Of a stretch of 64,000 nucleotides of DNA, positions 26,283-35,048 are shown piece by piece. The DNA lies in NCBI GenBank assembly GCA_965149945.1, contig CBCTTQ010000004.1:1-64000 (forward strand). Direction: 5' to 3'. The notes beneath the pieces were generated by a model that was given only the letters and a program-made list of their open reading frames with translations, searched no databases and was not told where the DNA came from. A program made the position numbers and the translations under genes. Origin of the DNA: JAHZFN01 sp965149945. GTDB taxonomy: Bacteria; Bacillota; Dehalobacteriia; UBA4068; UBA4997. Every line of letters starts with the position of its first letter. Positions within the stretch are counted from its first letter, which is position 1.

Positions 26283-26404
26283 GCCTTGAGGAAAGTTGTA
26301 AAAAAAAACAAAGAATCCGATTTTTATAGCAGGAAAATTTAAAGGAATGGATAATATATAACTATAAGTCGATTTTTTCTGTTCACGAAAGGAGAAGAAG
26401 TAAG

Positions 26405-26869
26405 TTGAATAAGGGAAAGATAGTTTTAATCATTGTTGCGATATTGGTTTGTGTAACGATTGGTTTTGTTGCCGGCCAGGTTGTTCAGGCCATGACCACT
26501 TTGCCTGGTTCTTCTGATGATCCTGTCGCGACAGAAAGCTATGTGGAAACCACCATCGGTGAGAGATTGGCTACTCTGTCCACCAAAGTGGACGAATTGG
26601 AAGCGGAAGTCGCTTCTTTGCGGGGAGGTTCCACTGACGGCACGTCCACCACGGACAGCAATGATGGAGATACAGCCGCTACCGGAGAAACATTGACCAT
26701 TACAGGCAATAACGTAAACCTGCGTTCTGCCGCCAGCACCAACGGCGACGTCATCGCGACTCTTTCTGAAGGTACGGAAGTTACCCAAATCGGGGAAGAA
26801 GGCGATTGGTATCAGGTACGGACGTCTGACGGCCAAACCGGCTATGTCAGCAGTACCTACGCGGAATAA
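26405..26869 (+). CDS. Membrane-anchored SH3b-domain protein
   Basis: This 154-residue protein has an uncleaved N-terminal anchor (KIVLIIVAILVCVTIGFVAG), a short coiled-coil (TLSTKVDELEAEVASLRGG), a Ser/Thr/Asp-rich linker and a C-terminal bacterial SH3 domain (TGNNVNLRSAASTNGDVIAT through GQTGYVSSTYAE). SH3b domains bind peptidoglycan or its peptides, so it is probably an envelope protein facing outward. The start is TTG 26405 with GAAAGGAGAAG upstream. It has its own terminator, so it is likely monocistronic. Confidence 0.85.
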   Translation: MNKGKIVLIIVAILVCVTIGFVAGQVVQAMTTLPGSSDDPVATESYVETTIGERLATLSTKVDELEAEVASLRGGSTDGTSTTDSNDGDTAATGETLTITGNNVNLRSAASTNGDVIATLSEGTEVTQIGEEGDWYQVRTSDGQTGYVSSTYAE

Positions 26870-26901
26870 GTCGGCGCGGGAAAAAGAAACGTGTATATTG
26901 G

Positions 26902-26932
26902 GCGCAGCAGAGTTTCTGTTGCGCTTTTTTTT
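26902..26932 (+). terminator. Rho-independent terminator after the SH3b gene
   Basis: GCGCAGCAG (26902-26910) pairs with CTGTTGCGC (26916-26924), one wobble, followed by eight T. Confidence 0.85.
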
Positions 26933-27117
26933 CGCAAAAAAAATGACCGTTGGCGGTATCTTGTGGTCGGGACGGGAAACGAAACTCCCGTTGCTTTTTT
27001 TGATGGTTTCTATGTACTGTTTCAGGAAAGCGAACTTAGCAGAAATAAAATTTTGAGAGGAATTTTTTCGGCGGAAGGGACGCTGGTCGAATGGCCGCAA
27101 AGGAGAGGAAGCAGAAA

Positions 27118-27942
27118 ATGAACGCGAAAAATCAAAAGGAGCGGCAAGAGGATTTGCTGGCTTGGTTTGAAGAAGAGGAAACCATACGCGCGGCGGAGCC
27201 GACGCAAATTGTTACAGCATTGGCGGCACTGGAAAAAGCTTGTTTGGTGCAGGGGCTTCTTTTGCCTGAAACAGACGGCGCTCCTTGGGAGCGTAAATTG
27301 CTGCCGCTATTGGCGATAGAAGATTGGTTGGTTCGCGCCAAAACGTTATTGACTATCGGCCGCTTGGGAAACCCCGCCATTGCGCCGGAGATTATCCGTT
27401 GGCTGCGCCGGACGGAAGAGCCTTGGTGGCAGTTGCAGGGGTTAGACTGTTGGTGGCAATTGCCCGTTGACAAAAGGGAACAAGAAACCACCCTGCGTTC
27501 TTTGATTCAATGGGCGCGGCAGCCGGTGACCGTGCGGGGGTTGGTTTGGCTGCTGCGGCAGATGGGTACCAAAGGCGCCGCGGAGCTTTTCGTGGAGTTT
27601 GTTCTTACTAAAAAGACGATGGTGGTGAAAGCGGAATTTTTACATGACGCTTGGTTTATTTTGGCGGAAACGTTGACGCCGGCAGAAAAGGGCGAGTTGT
27701 TAACCCGTTATCCCGCTTTTCGAGTCTGGTTGAATTTTTGTTATCCATCGGAAAAGCCTGCGCACTATGGATTGTACCCAAGTCCCGATTATCTGCGGCA
27801 GCAGGCGCTGGCGCTGGGGGTGGACGGCGCCCTTTTGAAACGGATTTATATCAAACCCAGAAAAAAAACAGCAATTTCTGCCCAAAGCCGGGACGCGGAT
27901 TCGCAAACCCGGGGATCGGGCGAAAAGGGATCGTTGTCATAA
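27118..27942 (+). CDS. HEAT-like helical repeat protein, function unknown
   Basis: This 274-residue protein is rich in Trp and Leu and almost entirely helical. Its first 190 residues look like tandem helix pairs of HEAT type (for example LLPLLAIEDWLVRAKTLLTI followed by GRLGNPAIAPEIIRWL, and PWWQLQGLDCWWQL), suggesting a scaffold. There is no signal peptide or membrane segment. The tail is basic, then Ser/Gly-rich. ATG 27118 is preceded by AGGAGAGG; ATG 27091 is in frame but has no ribosome site. No neighbour hints at its role. The repeat call is from visual inspection only. Confidence 0.68.
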   Translation: MNAKNQKERQEDLLAWFEEEETIRAAEPTQIVTALAALEKACLVQGLLLPETDGAPWERKLLPLLAIEDWLVRAKTLLTIGRLGNPAIAPEIIRWLRRTEEPWWQLQGLDCWWQLPVDKREQETTLRSLIQWARQPVTVRGLVWLLRQMGTKGAAELFVEFVLTKKTMVVKAEFLHDAWFILAETLTPAEKGELLTRYPAFRVWLNFCYPSEKPAHYGLYPSPDYLRQQALALGVDGALLKRIYIKPRKKTAISAQSRDADSQTRGSGEKGSLS

Positions 27943-28076
27943 AAGGGAGATAGGCAGAAAAACAGAGAAAAAGACGGAAAAAAACGATGTCAACCTGATA
28001 CAAAGGTCATGTTTGATAAAATAAGATTTTGTTATAATAGCACTTACCAAGTTTTTTATTAGGGAGTGTTGTCGTT

Positions 28077-28265
28077 ATGCCTTACAAATTTTGTCCGAAT
28101 TGTTTTTCTGTGTCGTATTCTGCCGCGGAACATCAAGTTTGGCTCTGTCCCGGCTGCGGCAAGGATATTTCCTTTATGCCGTCTCGGGAGGAAGCCTATG
28201 ATTTGCGGGATTTGCTGCCTCATCACGATCAGCCGAAACCTTATCGGTTACAAAAACTCAGATGA
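28077..28265 (+). CDS. Small zinc-ribbon protein
   Basis: This 62-residue protein has two CxxC knuckles (C6-x2-C9 and C24-x2-C27) of a treble-clef or ribbon type, then a polar tail (EEAYDLRDLLPHHD). A TATAAT at 28033-28038 lies about 40 nt upstream and AGGGAG precedes the ATG, so it looks expressed. Its 3' end overlaps by 8 nt the 3' end of another tiny zinc-ribbon gene on the opposite strand. Function unknown. Confidence 0.72.
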   Translation: MPYKFCPNCFSVSYSAAEHQVWLCPGCGKDISFMPSREEAYDLRDLLPHHDQPKPYRLQKLR

Positions 28266-28398
28266 GGGTGTTTTGGGTCAGCTGATGAAAACAGCTGGGA
28301 CAATAAAAGCGCCCGTGGTAACGAATGGGATATTCCAGACGGGATTCTAAATCCCGCGCGATGGGCTTGCCGCACCAAGGACAATATTCCTGCCGCAT
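28258..28398 (-). CDS. Tiny zinc-ribbon protein on the opposite strand
   Basis: This 46-residue reading frame starts with an ATG at 28398 behind a perfect GGAGGTGAT ribosome site. It encodes MRQEYCPWCGKP, then FYCPSCFHQL: two CxxC pairs (C6/C9, C33/C36) spaced as in a zinc ribbon. The strong ribosome site and the paired cysteines make it a credible gene although it is very short. It overlaps tail-to-tail with the zinc-ribbon gene at 28077. Function unknown. Confidence 0.7.
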   Translation of the reverse strand: MRQEYCPWCGKPIARDLESRLEYPIRYHGRFYCPSCFHQLTQNTLI

Positions 28399-28492
28399 AA
28401 AATCACCTCCTTTTTTGCTTATTTTGTAGCTTTGGCAGGATTCTATTCATAGCTTACTAATAAGCGGAGTAGGATAGTAGCGGAGGTGCCTT

Positions 28493-28909
28493 ATGCTGAA
28501 GCTGGTCAGTCTGTGCATGGTGGTTCTGTATTTTTCTGTGTTAATTTATATTAAATTTTATCGGGAGCCGAAGAGCAGGAAAGTGTTGCTGGTAATCAGG
28601 AGCAATGTAAATCCTGTTCAAGTGGAGTGGGTGATTTATAGTTTTCACCGTTTCTTTCAGCGTTATTATGCCAAAACCCAGTGGTGGTTACATTTAGAAC
28701 GGGGAGAATATTATTATGAAAATCGCAAAATCATCCGCCGCCATGCCGGAAAATTCGGCTATCGAGTGTTTGAACGGTATTATCGACCGGGGGATTATGC
28801 GGCGATTTTTTTTGCTGATCCTAAAAATAACTTAGAGAATTGGACGTATCAATGTGCAAAAGAAGCGATGTCAGAGACAGGAAGCGAAGCGGGATGGAAA
28901 AGAAAATAA
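28493..28909 (+). CDS. Small membrane-anchored protein upstream of comF
   Basis: This 138-residue protein has one N-terminal membrane segment (LVSLCMVVLYFSVLIYIKFY) and a basic, aromatic-rich cytoplasmic part (VNPVQVEWVIYSFHRFF, then RKIIRRHAGKFGYRVFERYY). GGAGGTG precedes the ATG. Its end overlaps the start of comF by 16 nt, so the two are co-translated. I do not recognise a family; a link with DNA uptake is possible only through its neighbour. Confidence 0.72.
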   Translation: MLKLVSLCMVVLYFSVLIYIKFYREPKSRKVLLVIRSNVNPVQVEWVIYSFHRFFQRYYAKTQWWLHLERGEYYYENRKIIRRHAGKFGYRVFERYYRPGDYAAIFFADPKNNLENWTYQCAKEAMSETGSEAGWKRK

Positions 28910-29652
28910 AAAGAAAAGGATCTTGGCAGGTTTGGAAACGAGCGGTGCTGGATACCGTGTTTCCGTGGAGCGTCTGTGTGCTGTGCGGGAACCCTACCAC
29001 CGACGATTCCTGCCTTTGCCCTCATTGTTTGGACAAGGTGCTGCGGATGCCTCGTTGTCGTTCCTGCGGGGCATTTCTATATTTGGATTCATGCAGAGAT
29101 CATAGTTTTCTTTGTGCTTTTTGTCGCAAGGAGCCAAAACCGCAAATAGCCCATTTCTGGTCTGCTTTACCCTATGAGGAAAAAGGGCGGCAGTTGATTT
29201 TGGATTTGAAGTATAATCAAAAGAAAAATTACGCGCGTCCTCTCGGCAATTGCCTGGCCTTTTATTTGGCGCGGGAGCATGTGACTGCGGATTTTTTGGT
29301 ACCGGTACCTCTGCATGTTCACCGCTTAGCGGAAAGAGGCTACAATCAAGCGGCGCTTTTAGCAGAGGTGATCGGAACAGAGCTGCGTATTCCTGTATTG
29401 TCGGATGCTTTGGTACGTCATAAAGAAACGAAGTTGCAATTTTCCCTGTCTTTTTCTGAACGAAAACAGAATTTGACGGACGCTTTTTCTCCGGGCAGTC
29501 AGAGCGCGCTGGTAGCCGGCCGGAAGATTTTGCTGGTAGATGATATTTTGACCAGTGGCGCTACGGCGCTAAGTTGTGCCAAAGTGTTGAAGAAACTGGG
29601 CGCTGACCGGGTGGAAGTGGCCACTGTTGCTGTCCATGCGGAAAAATGCTAA
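28894..29652 (+). CDS. comF: ComF-family phosphoribosyltransferase-like protein
   Basis: This 252-residue ComF protein carries an N-terminal four-cysteine zinc site (CVLCGNP..CLCPHC, then a second pair CRSCG..CAFC) and a C-terminal phosphoribosyltransferase fold with the PRPP-loop KILLVDDILTSGATALSCA. ComF helps in late steps of DNA uptake during natural competence, interacting with helicases; in non-competent species its role is unclear. I take ATG 28894, which overlaps the preceding gene; a longer frame upstream lacks similarity. Other competence genes are not seen here. Confidence 0.9.
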   Translation: MEKKIKRKGSWQVWKRAVLDTVFPWSVCVLCGNPTTDDSCLCPHCLDKVLRMPRCRSCGAFLYLDSCRDHSFLCAFCRKEPKPQIAHFWSALPYEEKGRQLILDLKYNQKKNYARPLGNCLAFYLAREHVTADFLVPVPLHVHRLAERGYNQAALLAEVIGTELRIPVLSDALVRHKETKLQFSLSFSERKQNLTDAFSPGSQSALVAGRKILLVDDILTSGATALSCAKVLKKLGADRVEVATVAVHAEKC

Positions 29653-29752
29653 GACCGTGTTCTCCTATTCAACAGATGGATTTTTTTTCATTTTCAGTTT
29701 ATATTGTACCGCTTTTCGACAAATGTTCACACAAAAAGGGGTGGAATATGGT

Positions 29753-29758
29753 ATAATA
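29753..29758 (+). promoter_or_regulatory. Probable -10 box for htrA
   Basis: A perfect TATAAT about 58 nt before the htrA start. No good -35 element lies at 16-18 bp, so an activator or an extended form may be needed. Confidence 0.4.
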
Positions 29759-29815
29759 AAACCATCAATAAAGGCATATGCTTTGTGAAAAATGAATGGA
29801 GCAGGAGGGATTTTT

Positions 29816-30979
29816 ATGACGGGCAGCGGATATGAAAAAAGAACAGTTTCTCTGTGGCAGTGTATTGTGATTAGCTTGATTGTCGCGGTGATTGTGGCGG
29901 CGGTAACCGGCGCCGTTGTCAGCAATAATATGCAGCAAAGTGTTTCTGCCGAGGAAGATACCCAGGCGACGGTTTCTTCCGGGCAGTTGACCGTGGCGGA
30001 AGGCAACAGCATCAGTGTGAGCGAAAAGGTCAGCCCTTCGGTGGTATTTATCAGCAACATTGTCGATGCTAGCAATCTGTATTCTTCTTATTTTGGTTTT
30101 GGCAATTACAATAATTTTGGTAGTGACAGCGAAGACAGTGAGGAAGATGTGGTATACAGCACCGGCAGCGGAGTAATCTATTCCGAAGATGGCTACATTA
30201 TTACGAATAATCATGTGGTGTCCGGAGCCGATCGAGTGCGGGTACAGCTTTATGACGGAACGGAATACGACGCGACTGTTGTGGGAACCGATGAACAAAG
30301 CGATTTGGCTGTGATTAAAATTGATGCGACCGGGTTGACCGCGGCCGATTTCGCCGATTCCGATGACATCGTGGTGGGCGAGATGGCGGTTGCCATCGGA
30401 AATCCCGGTGGTGAAGAATTTGTCAATTCCGTTACCCAGGGGATTATCAGCGGTGTTAACAGAAATGTAGAAGTCAGCGAAGGACAATTTATGACGCTGG
30501 TGCAGACAGACGCGGCGATTAACCCCGGCAACAGCGGCGGCGCGCTTTGTAACGGTGATGGTGAAATCATCGGAATTAACACTATTAAAATCAGCAGCAG
30601 TGATTTTGAAGGAATGGGTTTTGCGATCCCCAGCAATACGGTACTGGATATTTGTAATCAGCTGATTGAAAACGGAAAGGTTATCCGACCTGCTTTACAG
30701 GTAAGTATTTATGGGGAAATCACGGCGCAAATCGCCCAATATTATGATTTGGGGATTGATTACGGTATTTTGGTACATCCCACCGATGGCGGCGCGGCGG
30801 CCAATGCCGGAATGGAAGACGGCGATGTTATCATTGCCATTGACGGAAATCGAGTGGAAACCACTTCAGAATTGCAAAATTATATTTATGAAAAGAACAT
30901 CGGCGATACGGTGACCGTTACGGTTTATCGTGACGGAGAAGAGCTGGATTGTGATGTTGTATTGGGAGAATTAGAATAA
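29816..30979 (+). CDS. HtrA/DegP-family membrane-anchored serine protease
   Basis: This 387-residue trypsin-like protease acts outside the cytoplasmic membrane in protein quality control. It has an N-terminal anchor (WQCIVISLIVAVIVAAVTGA), a protease domain with the triad H133 (TNNHVV), D163 (SDLAVIKID) and S240 (GNSGGAL), and one C-terminal PDZ domain (about 290-385, with GMEDGDVIIAIDG). ATG 29816 follows GGAGGGA. An Ala/Gly-rich PDZ loop (HPTDGGAAANAGM) is normal for the family. rlmH starts 2 nt after its stop, an arrangement (htrA-rlmH) common in Firmicutes. Confidence 0.93.
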   Translation: MTGSGYEKRTVSLWQCIVISLIVAVIVAAVTGAVVSNNMQQSVSAEEDTQATVSSGQLTVAEGNSISVSEKVSPSVVFISNIVDASNLYSSYFGFGNYNNFGSDSEDSEEDVVYSTGSGVIYSEDGYIITNNHVVSGADRVRVQLYDGTEYDATVVGTDEQSDLAVIKIDATGLTAADFADSDDIVVGEMAVAIGNPGGEEFVNSVTQGIISGVNRNVEVSEGQFMTLVQTDAAINPGNSGGALCNGDGEIIGINTIKISSSDFEGMGFAIPSNTVLDICNQLIENGKVIRPALQVSIYGEITAQIAQYYDLGIDYGILVHPTDGGAAANAGMEDGDVIIAIDGNRVETTSELQNYIYEKNIGDTVTVTVYRDGEELDCDVVLGELE

Positions 30980-30981
30980 TT

Positions 30982-31461
30982 ATGCGGTGTGAGATTGTCG
31001 CGGTCGGAAAAATAAAAGAAGCTTATCTGAAGGCGGGTATCGCGGAATATCAAAAACGCTTGAAGCCGGTATTTCCTGTGAACATTCGGGAAGTGCCCGA
31101 TCAACCGGTGCCGGAAAACGCTTCTCCTAAAGAAATTGCCAAAGCGGTGGAAAAAGAAGGCAGTCGCTTATTGTCCCTTTTGGATGAGGATAGTTTGGTT
31201 GTGGCTTTAGCCATCGCGGGCAAGGAGTTGTCTTCCCCGGAATTTGCGGAGAAAATCAATCAATGGAGTTTTCAAGGTGTTCGTAAGCTGATTTTTGTTA
31301 TCGGCGGTTCCTGCGGCTTATCTTCCGAGGTATTGAGACGCGCGGATTTTTGCCTGTCCTTTGGGCGCTGCACCTATCCGCACCAGTTAATGCGGTTGAT
31401 TTTGACAGAACAAATTTATCGAGCGGTGAAAATTAATCGCCATGAACCTTATCATAAGTAA
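30982..31461 (+). CDS. rlmH: 23S rRNA pseudouridine-1915 N3-methyltransferase RlmH
   Basis: This 159-residue SPOUT methyltransferase modifies pseudouridine 1915 in helix 69 of 23S rRNA on assembled ribosomes. Seen are LVVALAIAGKELSS, the SAM-binding knot FVIGGSCGLS and the C-terminal TYPHQLMRLILTEQIYRA with the final EPYHK. Length matches the family. It is coupled to htrA with only 2 nt between them, and a terminator follows. Confidence 0.95.
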   Translation: MRCEIVAVGKIKEAYLKAGIAEYQKRLKPVFPVNIREVPDQPVPENASPKEIAKAVEKEGSRLLSLLDEDSLVVALAIAGKELSSPEFAEKINQWSFQGVRKLIFVIGGSCGLSSEVLRRADFCLSFGRCTYPHQLMRLILTEQIYRAVKINRHEPYHK

Positions 31462-31481
31462 CTAATAAAAAGCAACCAATG

Positions 31482-31517
31482 AAAAAAGAACGGACGTGTC
31501 AGCGTTCGTTCTTTTTT
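31482..31517. terminator. Bidirectional terminator between rlmH and the MFS gene
   Basis: AAAAAAGAACG (31482-31492) pairs with CGTTCTTTTTT (31507-31517). With A-tract and T-tract on both sides it can serve both converging genes. Confidence 0.85.
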
Positions 31518-31560
31518 CTGAAATTTTATGAAATCAGGCTTGCGGTGATTGCTTACGCGG

Positions 31561-32979
31561 TTATAGCGCAGAATTGGGAACGGTATTCTTTTTTGCGCGG
31601 TATATCGCGATGGCTAACAGTACCAGAGAAGCGGCGTTCATCCATAAAAAAGAGACATTCATTCCGTGTATGGGGGCGTTGTTGCCATATACCGCCGCGG
31701 AGTTTGCTTCTACCGTGGTCATGATGCCGACAAAGACGGCAGAGCCGATGGAACCGGCGATGGTACGGAAAGAGGTCAACAACGAAGAAGCGTCTGCCAC
31801 TTTTTTGAAATCCACATTGGCTGTTCCCCATGTCAAAAGCGGCATCATTAAGCTGCCGATGGCAAAGTTGCGGAGTATGTTGAGAGCCGCGGCACACCAA
31901 AGAGGTGTGTTCATGGTGATGAAAAACATGCCTAAATTGCTGATTGCCAGTGCGGCGGAGCCTATTATAAAGATTTTTTCGATTCCTGTTTTGTCATAGA
32001 TTCTTCCGGCCAGAGGACTGATGAAGGCGGTTACCACGGATCCCGGCAGCATCACCAGCCCGGAGATAACGGCAGAATACCCCATGATACTCTGTACATA
32101 CAACGGCATAAGGACAGAAGATCCCATCATGACTAAATAAAGAATCATACTGGATAGAACACTGAGCGCGTAATTGCGGTTGCGGAGAATTTTGACATCC
32201 AGAAAGGGCTTTGGCAGGCGACATTGGCGAATGATAAAAAAGACGCAAGCTATGACACCGAAGAGCAAAGGCAATCCGGCGGCGATGCTGAGTAGACCGT
32301 AGGTACTGAGGTTTCCGATGCCCAGGGTGATGCCTCCAAAGGCCAGGATGCTTTCCGCGAAAGAGAGGACGTCAAATTTTTTATTTTGCAGCTCCAGTAC
32401 ATTTTCAAAAACAAAGCAGGAAAAAAGGAGCGAAAAGAGCATAATAATCAAAACTAAACAGAAGATGGATTTCCAGCCGAAAGCATCAATCATTAACCCG
32501 GCAATGGTGGGGGCAATGATGGGAGCGGCAGTGGTTGCCAATCCATAAGTTCCCATCATGGTGCCGCGTTTTTCCGGCGGATAAACGCTTAAGATGATGA
32601 CTTGCGCCGCTGAAAGCAAAATGCCGTTGCCGCAGGCTTGCATGATTCTGCCGACCATCATCAGGTAGAAATCAGATCCGAAAATACTGAATAAAAGCCC
32701 TATGATAAAGCAAACAATCCCGGTTAGGTACAGTCGTTTAGTGGGAAAGCGGGTAATAAGAAACGCGGTCAAGGGCATGACCATTCCCATCACCAGGGAA
32801 TAAGCGCTGGTAACCCATTGACCGAGCGATGTTGAAATACCGAAATCATCCACCATGTTGGGCAGCGCTGTGGTCATGGCGGTTGCCAAAACAGAAGTCG
32901 CGATGCCGGAAATGATCAGGTTAAAAAAAATAAAGGTACGTTTCCGCTCTGTCAGTACGACAGGTTCAGTGGTTTCCAT
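31561..32979 (-). CDS. MFS drug exporter, DHA2 (EmrB/QacA) type
   Basis: This 472-residue transporter has about 14 membrane segments. Diagnostic pieces are ATAMTTALPNMVDDFG at TM1, QWVTSAYSLVMGMVMPLTAF at TM2, and the antiporter motif C-like RIMQACGNGILLSA. It should export toxic organic compounds using the proton gradient. GGAGAA precedes the ATG. Its first 14 nt overlap the end of the MarR gene, so the regulator and the pump are one transcription unit, a classical arrangement in which the pump is induced by its substrate. Confidence 0.92.
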   Translation of the reverse strand: METTEPVVLTERKRTFIFFNLIISGIATSVLATAMTTALPNMVDDFGISTSLGQWVTSAYSLVMGMVMPLTAFLITRFPTKRLYLTGIVCFIIGLLFSIFGSDFYLMMVGRIMQACGNGILLSAAQVIILSVYPPEKRGTMMGTYGLATTAAPIIAPTIAGLMIDAFGWKSIFCLVLIIMLFSLLFSCFVFENVLELQNKKFDVLSFAESILAFGGITLGIGNLSTYGLLSIAAGLPLLFGVIACVFFIIRQCRLPKPFLDVKILRNRNYALSVLSSMILYLVMMGSSVLMPLYVQSIMGYSAVISGLVMLPGSVVTAFISPLAGRIYDKTGIEKIFIIGSAALAISNLGMFFITMNTPLWCAAALNILRNFAIGSLMMPLLTWGTANVDFKKVADASSLLTSFRTIAGSIGSAVFVGIMTTVEANSAAVYGNNAPIHGMNVSFLWMNAASLVLLAIAIYRAKKNTVPNSAL

Positions 32980-33430
32980 TTTGTTTCTCCATTCTGTGCC
33001 ATACTTTTTGATTGAGGTTTTCTATCATTTTCCGCAGCGTTTCTTCTGTTACAGCCAAAGCTTCGGAATCAATGTCCTTGCGAAATGCTTCATAAAATTG
33101 GGCATGGATGCATTTGATTTGTTTGGCTGCCGGAACGGCTTTTTCGGTTAGGTACAAGTGTTTAATGCGGCGATCTTTTTTATCCCCGACCACACGGAGA
33201 TAACCGATATCGGTGAGTTTTTTTATGATTTTGGTCAGCGTACCTTTGTCTACGCGGATGCGCTCTGCCATTTCCTGGGGAGAGGCGCCGGGATGTTCAT
33301 AAAGATATTCCACATAAAACTGCTGTCCCCAGCCAATTTCAAATTGAGAAAGATTGCGGTCATAGTACATCTTCATGAGCCTGTCAAAAATGGAAATCGA
33401 CCGCCCTAAACGAGAAAATTTTTGATGCAT
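32966..33430 (-). CDS. MarR-family transcriptional regulator
   Basis: This 154-residue winged-helix regulator has MarR features: PQEMAERIRVDKGTLTKIIK recognition region, then the wing segment YLRVVGDKKDRRIKHLYLT. The ATG at 33430 follows AAAGGAG; the longer open frame upstream lacks any family similarity. It is cotranscribed with the downstream MFS pump and likely represses both genes from the promoter at 33463-33491. Confidence 0.9.
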   Translation of the reverse strand: MHQKFSRLGRSISIFDRLMKMYYDRNLSQFEIGWGQQFYVEYLYEHPGASPQEMAERIRVDKGTLTKIIKKLTDIGYLRVVGDKKDRRIKHLYLTEKAVPAAKQIKCIHAQFYEAFRKDIDSEALAVTEETLRKMIENLNQKVWHRMEKQNGNH

Positions 33431-33462
33431 GGTGTTCACTCCTTTTCGGGATTGCAAAGAAA

Positions 33463-33491
33463 ATGATATCACAAAAAGGTAGCGAACGCAA
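33463..33491 (-). promoter_or_regulatory. Predicted promoter of the marR-MFS operon
   Basis: On the minus strand, TTGCGT (33491-33486) and TATCAT (33468-33463) with a 17-bp spacer, about 33 nt before the MarR start. Confidence 0.65.
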
Positions 33492-33840
33492 CTATTTTTT
33501 GTTTTCCCTTTTTGTGTGTTTTTGACGCGGACGGCTGCCGTTTGGATTTTTGTATGCGGCTCGGATGTTTTTTCGGTTAGAACAGGCAAAAAAGCAAAAG
33601 ACAGGAGCAAATGCTTCAGATGGGTTTGGGGGGGGTTGGGAAAATTGTAGCTGATTTTAGGGGAATGTCTTTGCGGTGGGCGCGGTTGAAGCCGACCGAT
33701 ACGAGTCATCGGACGAAAAAGACGAAATATTGGCGACGGGGAGGCGAAAAAATTTGTCCGAAGAGAAATGGGCAGGGGAGGCATGTTTCTTCGGGTTTTC
33801 GAATATAATCAAGTAAAATCGGGTAAACGGAGGAATCGGT

Positions 33841-34104
33841 ATGTCTGTAATCTTATTCGCGGGGATTTTGGCGGTGGTGTTGTTTTTGCTGTTTTTGGCG
33901 TTGGGCAAAGGGATGTTGCGCAGTTTGGTATTGGTGGCAAGCAATTTTGTCTTGGGATTTGGCTCTCTGTATTTGGTAAATGTGTGCAGCGGACTGACCG
34001 GATTCGCTATTCCGGTTAACATTCCCACACTGGTTTCCAGTGGTGTACTGGGTTTTGCCGGAACATTGCTCAATGGAGCGGTTATGGCGTTTGTGAGTCT
34101 TTGA
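33841..34104 (+). CDS. BofA-like protein (sigma-K processing inhibitor family)
   Basis: This 87-residue very hydrophobic protein has two to three membrane segments and the C-terminal signature of BofA proteins, here IPVNIPTLVSSGVLGFAGTL. In Bacillus, BofA holds the SpoIVFB protease inactive until the forespore signals, delaying sigma-K activation. CGGAGGA precedes the ATG and a TATAAT stands at 33814-33819. BofA-like proteins also occur outside complete sporulation pathways, so this alone does not prove endospore formation. No other sigma-K genes are nearby. Confidence 0.75.
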   Translation: MSVILFAGILAVVLFLLFLALGKGMLRSLVLVASNFVLGFGSLYLVNVCSGLTGFAIPVNIPTLVSSGVLGFAGTLLNGAVMAFVSL

Positions 34105-34112
34105 ATAAAAAA

Positions 34113-34146
34113 CAGGACTGACTTTTCAGTCAGTCCTGCTGTTTTT
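34113..34146. terminator. Bidirectional terminator between bofA-like and crotonase genes
   Basis: A 10-bp stem CAGGACTGAC / GTCAGTCCTG (34113-34122, 34129-34138) with flanking A- and T-runs. Confidence 0.88.
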
Positions 34147-34150
34147 TAAG

Positions 34151-34927
34151 TTATTTCCCCTGAAAATGCGGAAGGCGCTTTTCCAAGAAGGCCTGTAAGC
34201 CTTCTTGGCAATCTTCGGTTATGGCCAGCTCTCCTTGATTTTTGGCTTCGGCATGGAGGATATCTTCCAGCGTATAAGTATCGGAATTATTCAACAGATG
34301 TTTGCAGTGTTGCAATGCCAGAGGCGCTTTTTTACACAGTTCTTCGGCATAGGTCATGGTTTCCTGTTCCAGTGTTTCCGGAGAAAAAATCTTGTTGACA
34401 AATCCATATTTCTGTCCTTGGCGGGCGCTGATGGGCGTCGCCTCGAACATGAATTGTTTGGCCAAGTGGATACCGATGGTTTTGGGAAGAAAATAATGTC
34501 CTCCGCAGTCCGGAGCCAATCCTACATTGGTAAAGCTTTGAATAAATTTGCTGTTTTCCGCCGCGAAGATCAAATCGCAGGCCATGGCGATGTTGAACCC
34601 GGCTCCTGCCGCTGCCCCGTTGACCATGGCAATAATCGGTTTGGGGCAATGATAAATATTGGCGGTGATTGTGCCGGCTTTGCGTACAAAAGCCACTGTT
34701 TCTTCCGCTGTTTTCAGTTGTTGCAGCACCTTGATATCGCCGCCCGCGCAGAAAGCTTTCCCGGCTCCTGTTAATATAATGACTCGAATGTCCGTGTCTT
34801 TTGTGAAATCATGGATCGCTTTTTCAAATTCCATTGCCATCATCTCGTTGATTCCATTGAGAGACTGGGGGCGGTTTAGTTTGATGATCCCTATCTGTCC
34901 TGGTTTTTGCGTAATAATTGTTTCCAT
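34151..34927 (-). CDS. Enoyl-CoA hydratase/isomerase (crotonase) family protein
   Basis: This 258-residue crotonase-fold enzyme acts on acyl-CoA thioesters. The oxyanion-hole motifs are GAGKAFCAGGDIKVL and NGAAAGAGFNIAMACDLIFA. The usual second catalytic glutamate region reads GLAPDCGGHYFLPKTIG, with aspartate, as in PaaG-like isomerases rather than classical hydratases. It is monocistronic between two terminator-like sites and has GGAGGA before ATG 34927; an in-frame ATG at 34954 is less likely. The substrate is unknown; a role in fatty or aromatic acyl-CoA isomerisation is possible. Confidence 0.88.
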   Translation of the reverse strand: METIITQKPGQIGIIKLNRPQSLNGINEMMAMEFEKAIHDFTKDTDIRVIILTGAGKAFCAGGDIKVLQQLKTAEETVAFVRKAGTITANIYHCPKPIIAMVNGAAAGAGFNIAMACDLIFAAENSKFIQSFTNVGLAPDCGGHYFLPKTIGIHLAKQFMFEATPISARQGQKYGFVNKIFSPETLEQETMTYAEELCKKAPLALQHCKHLLNNSDTYTLEDILHAEAKNQGELAITEDCQEGLQAFLEKRLPHFQGK

Positions 34928-34971
34928 GATATTCCTCCAAACATCGCTGTTCAATGCATGCTCTATTTATT

Positions 34972-35000
34972 ATTATGACACAGCGGACGAGTTTTTACAA
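34972..35000 (-). promoter_or_regulatory. Predicted promoter of the crotonase gene
   Basis: On the minus strand, TTGTAA (35000-34995) and CATAAT (34977-34972) with a 17-bp spacer. Confidence 0.5.
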
Positions 35001-35048
35001 GATGAATTGCCTGTTGAAATAGGATTTTTTTGCTTCTTGTTTGAAAAA

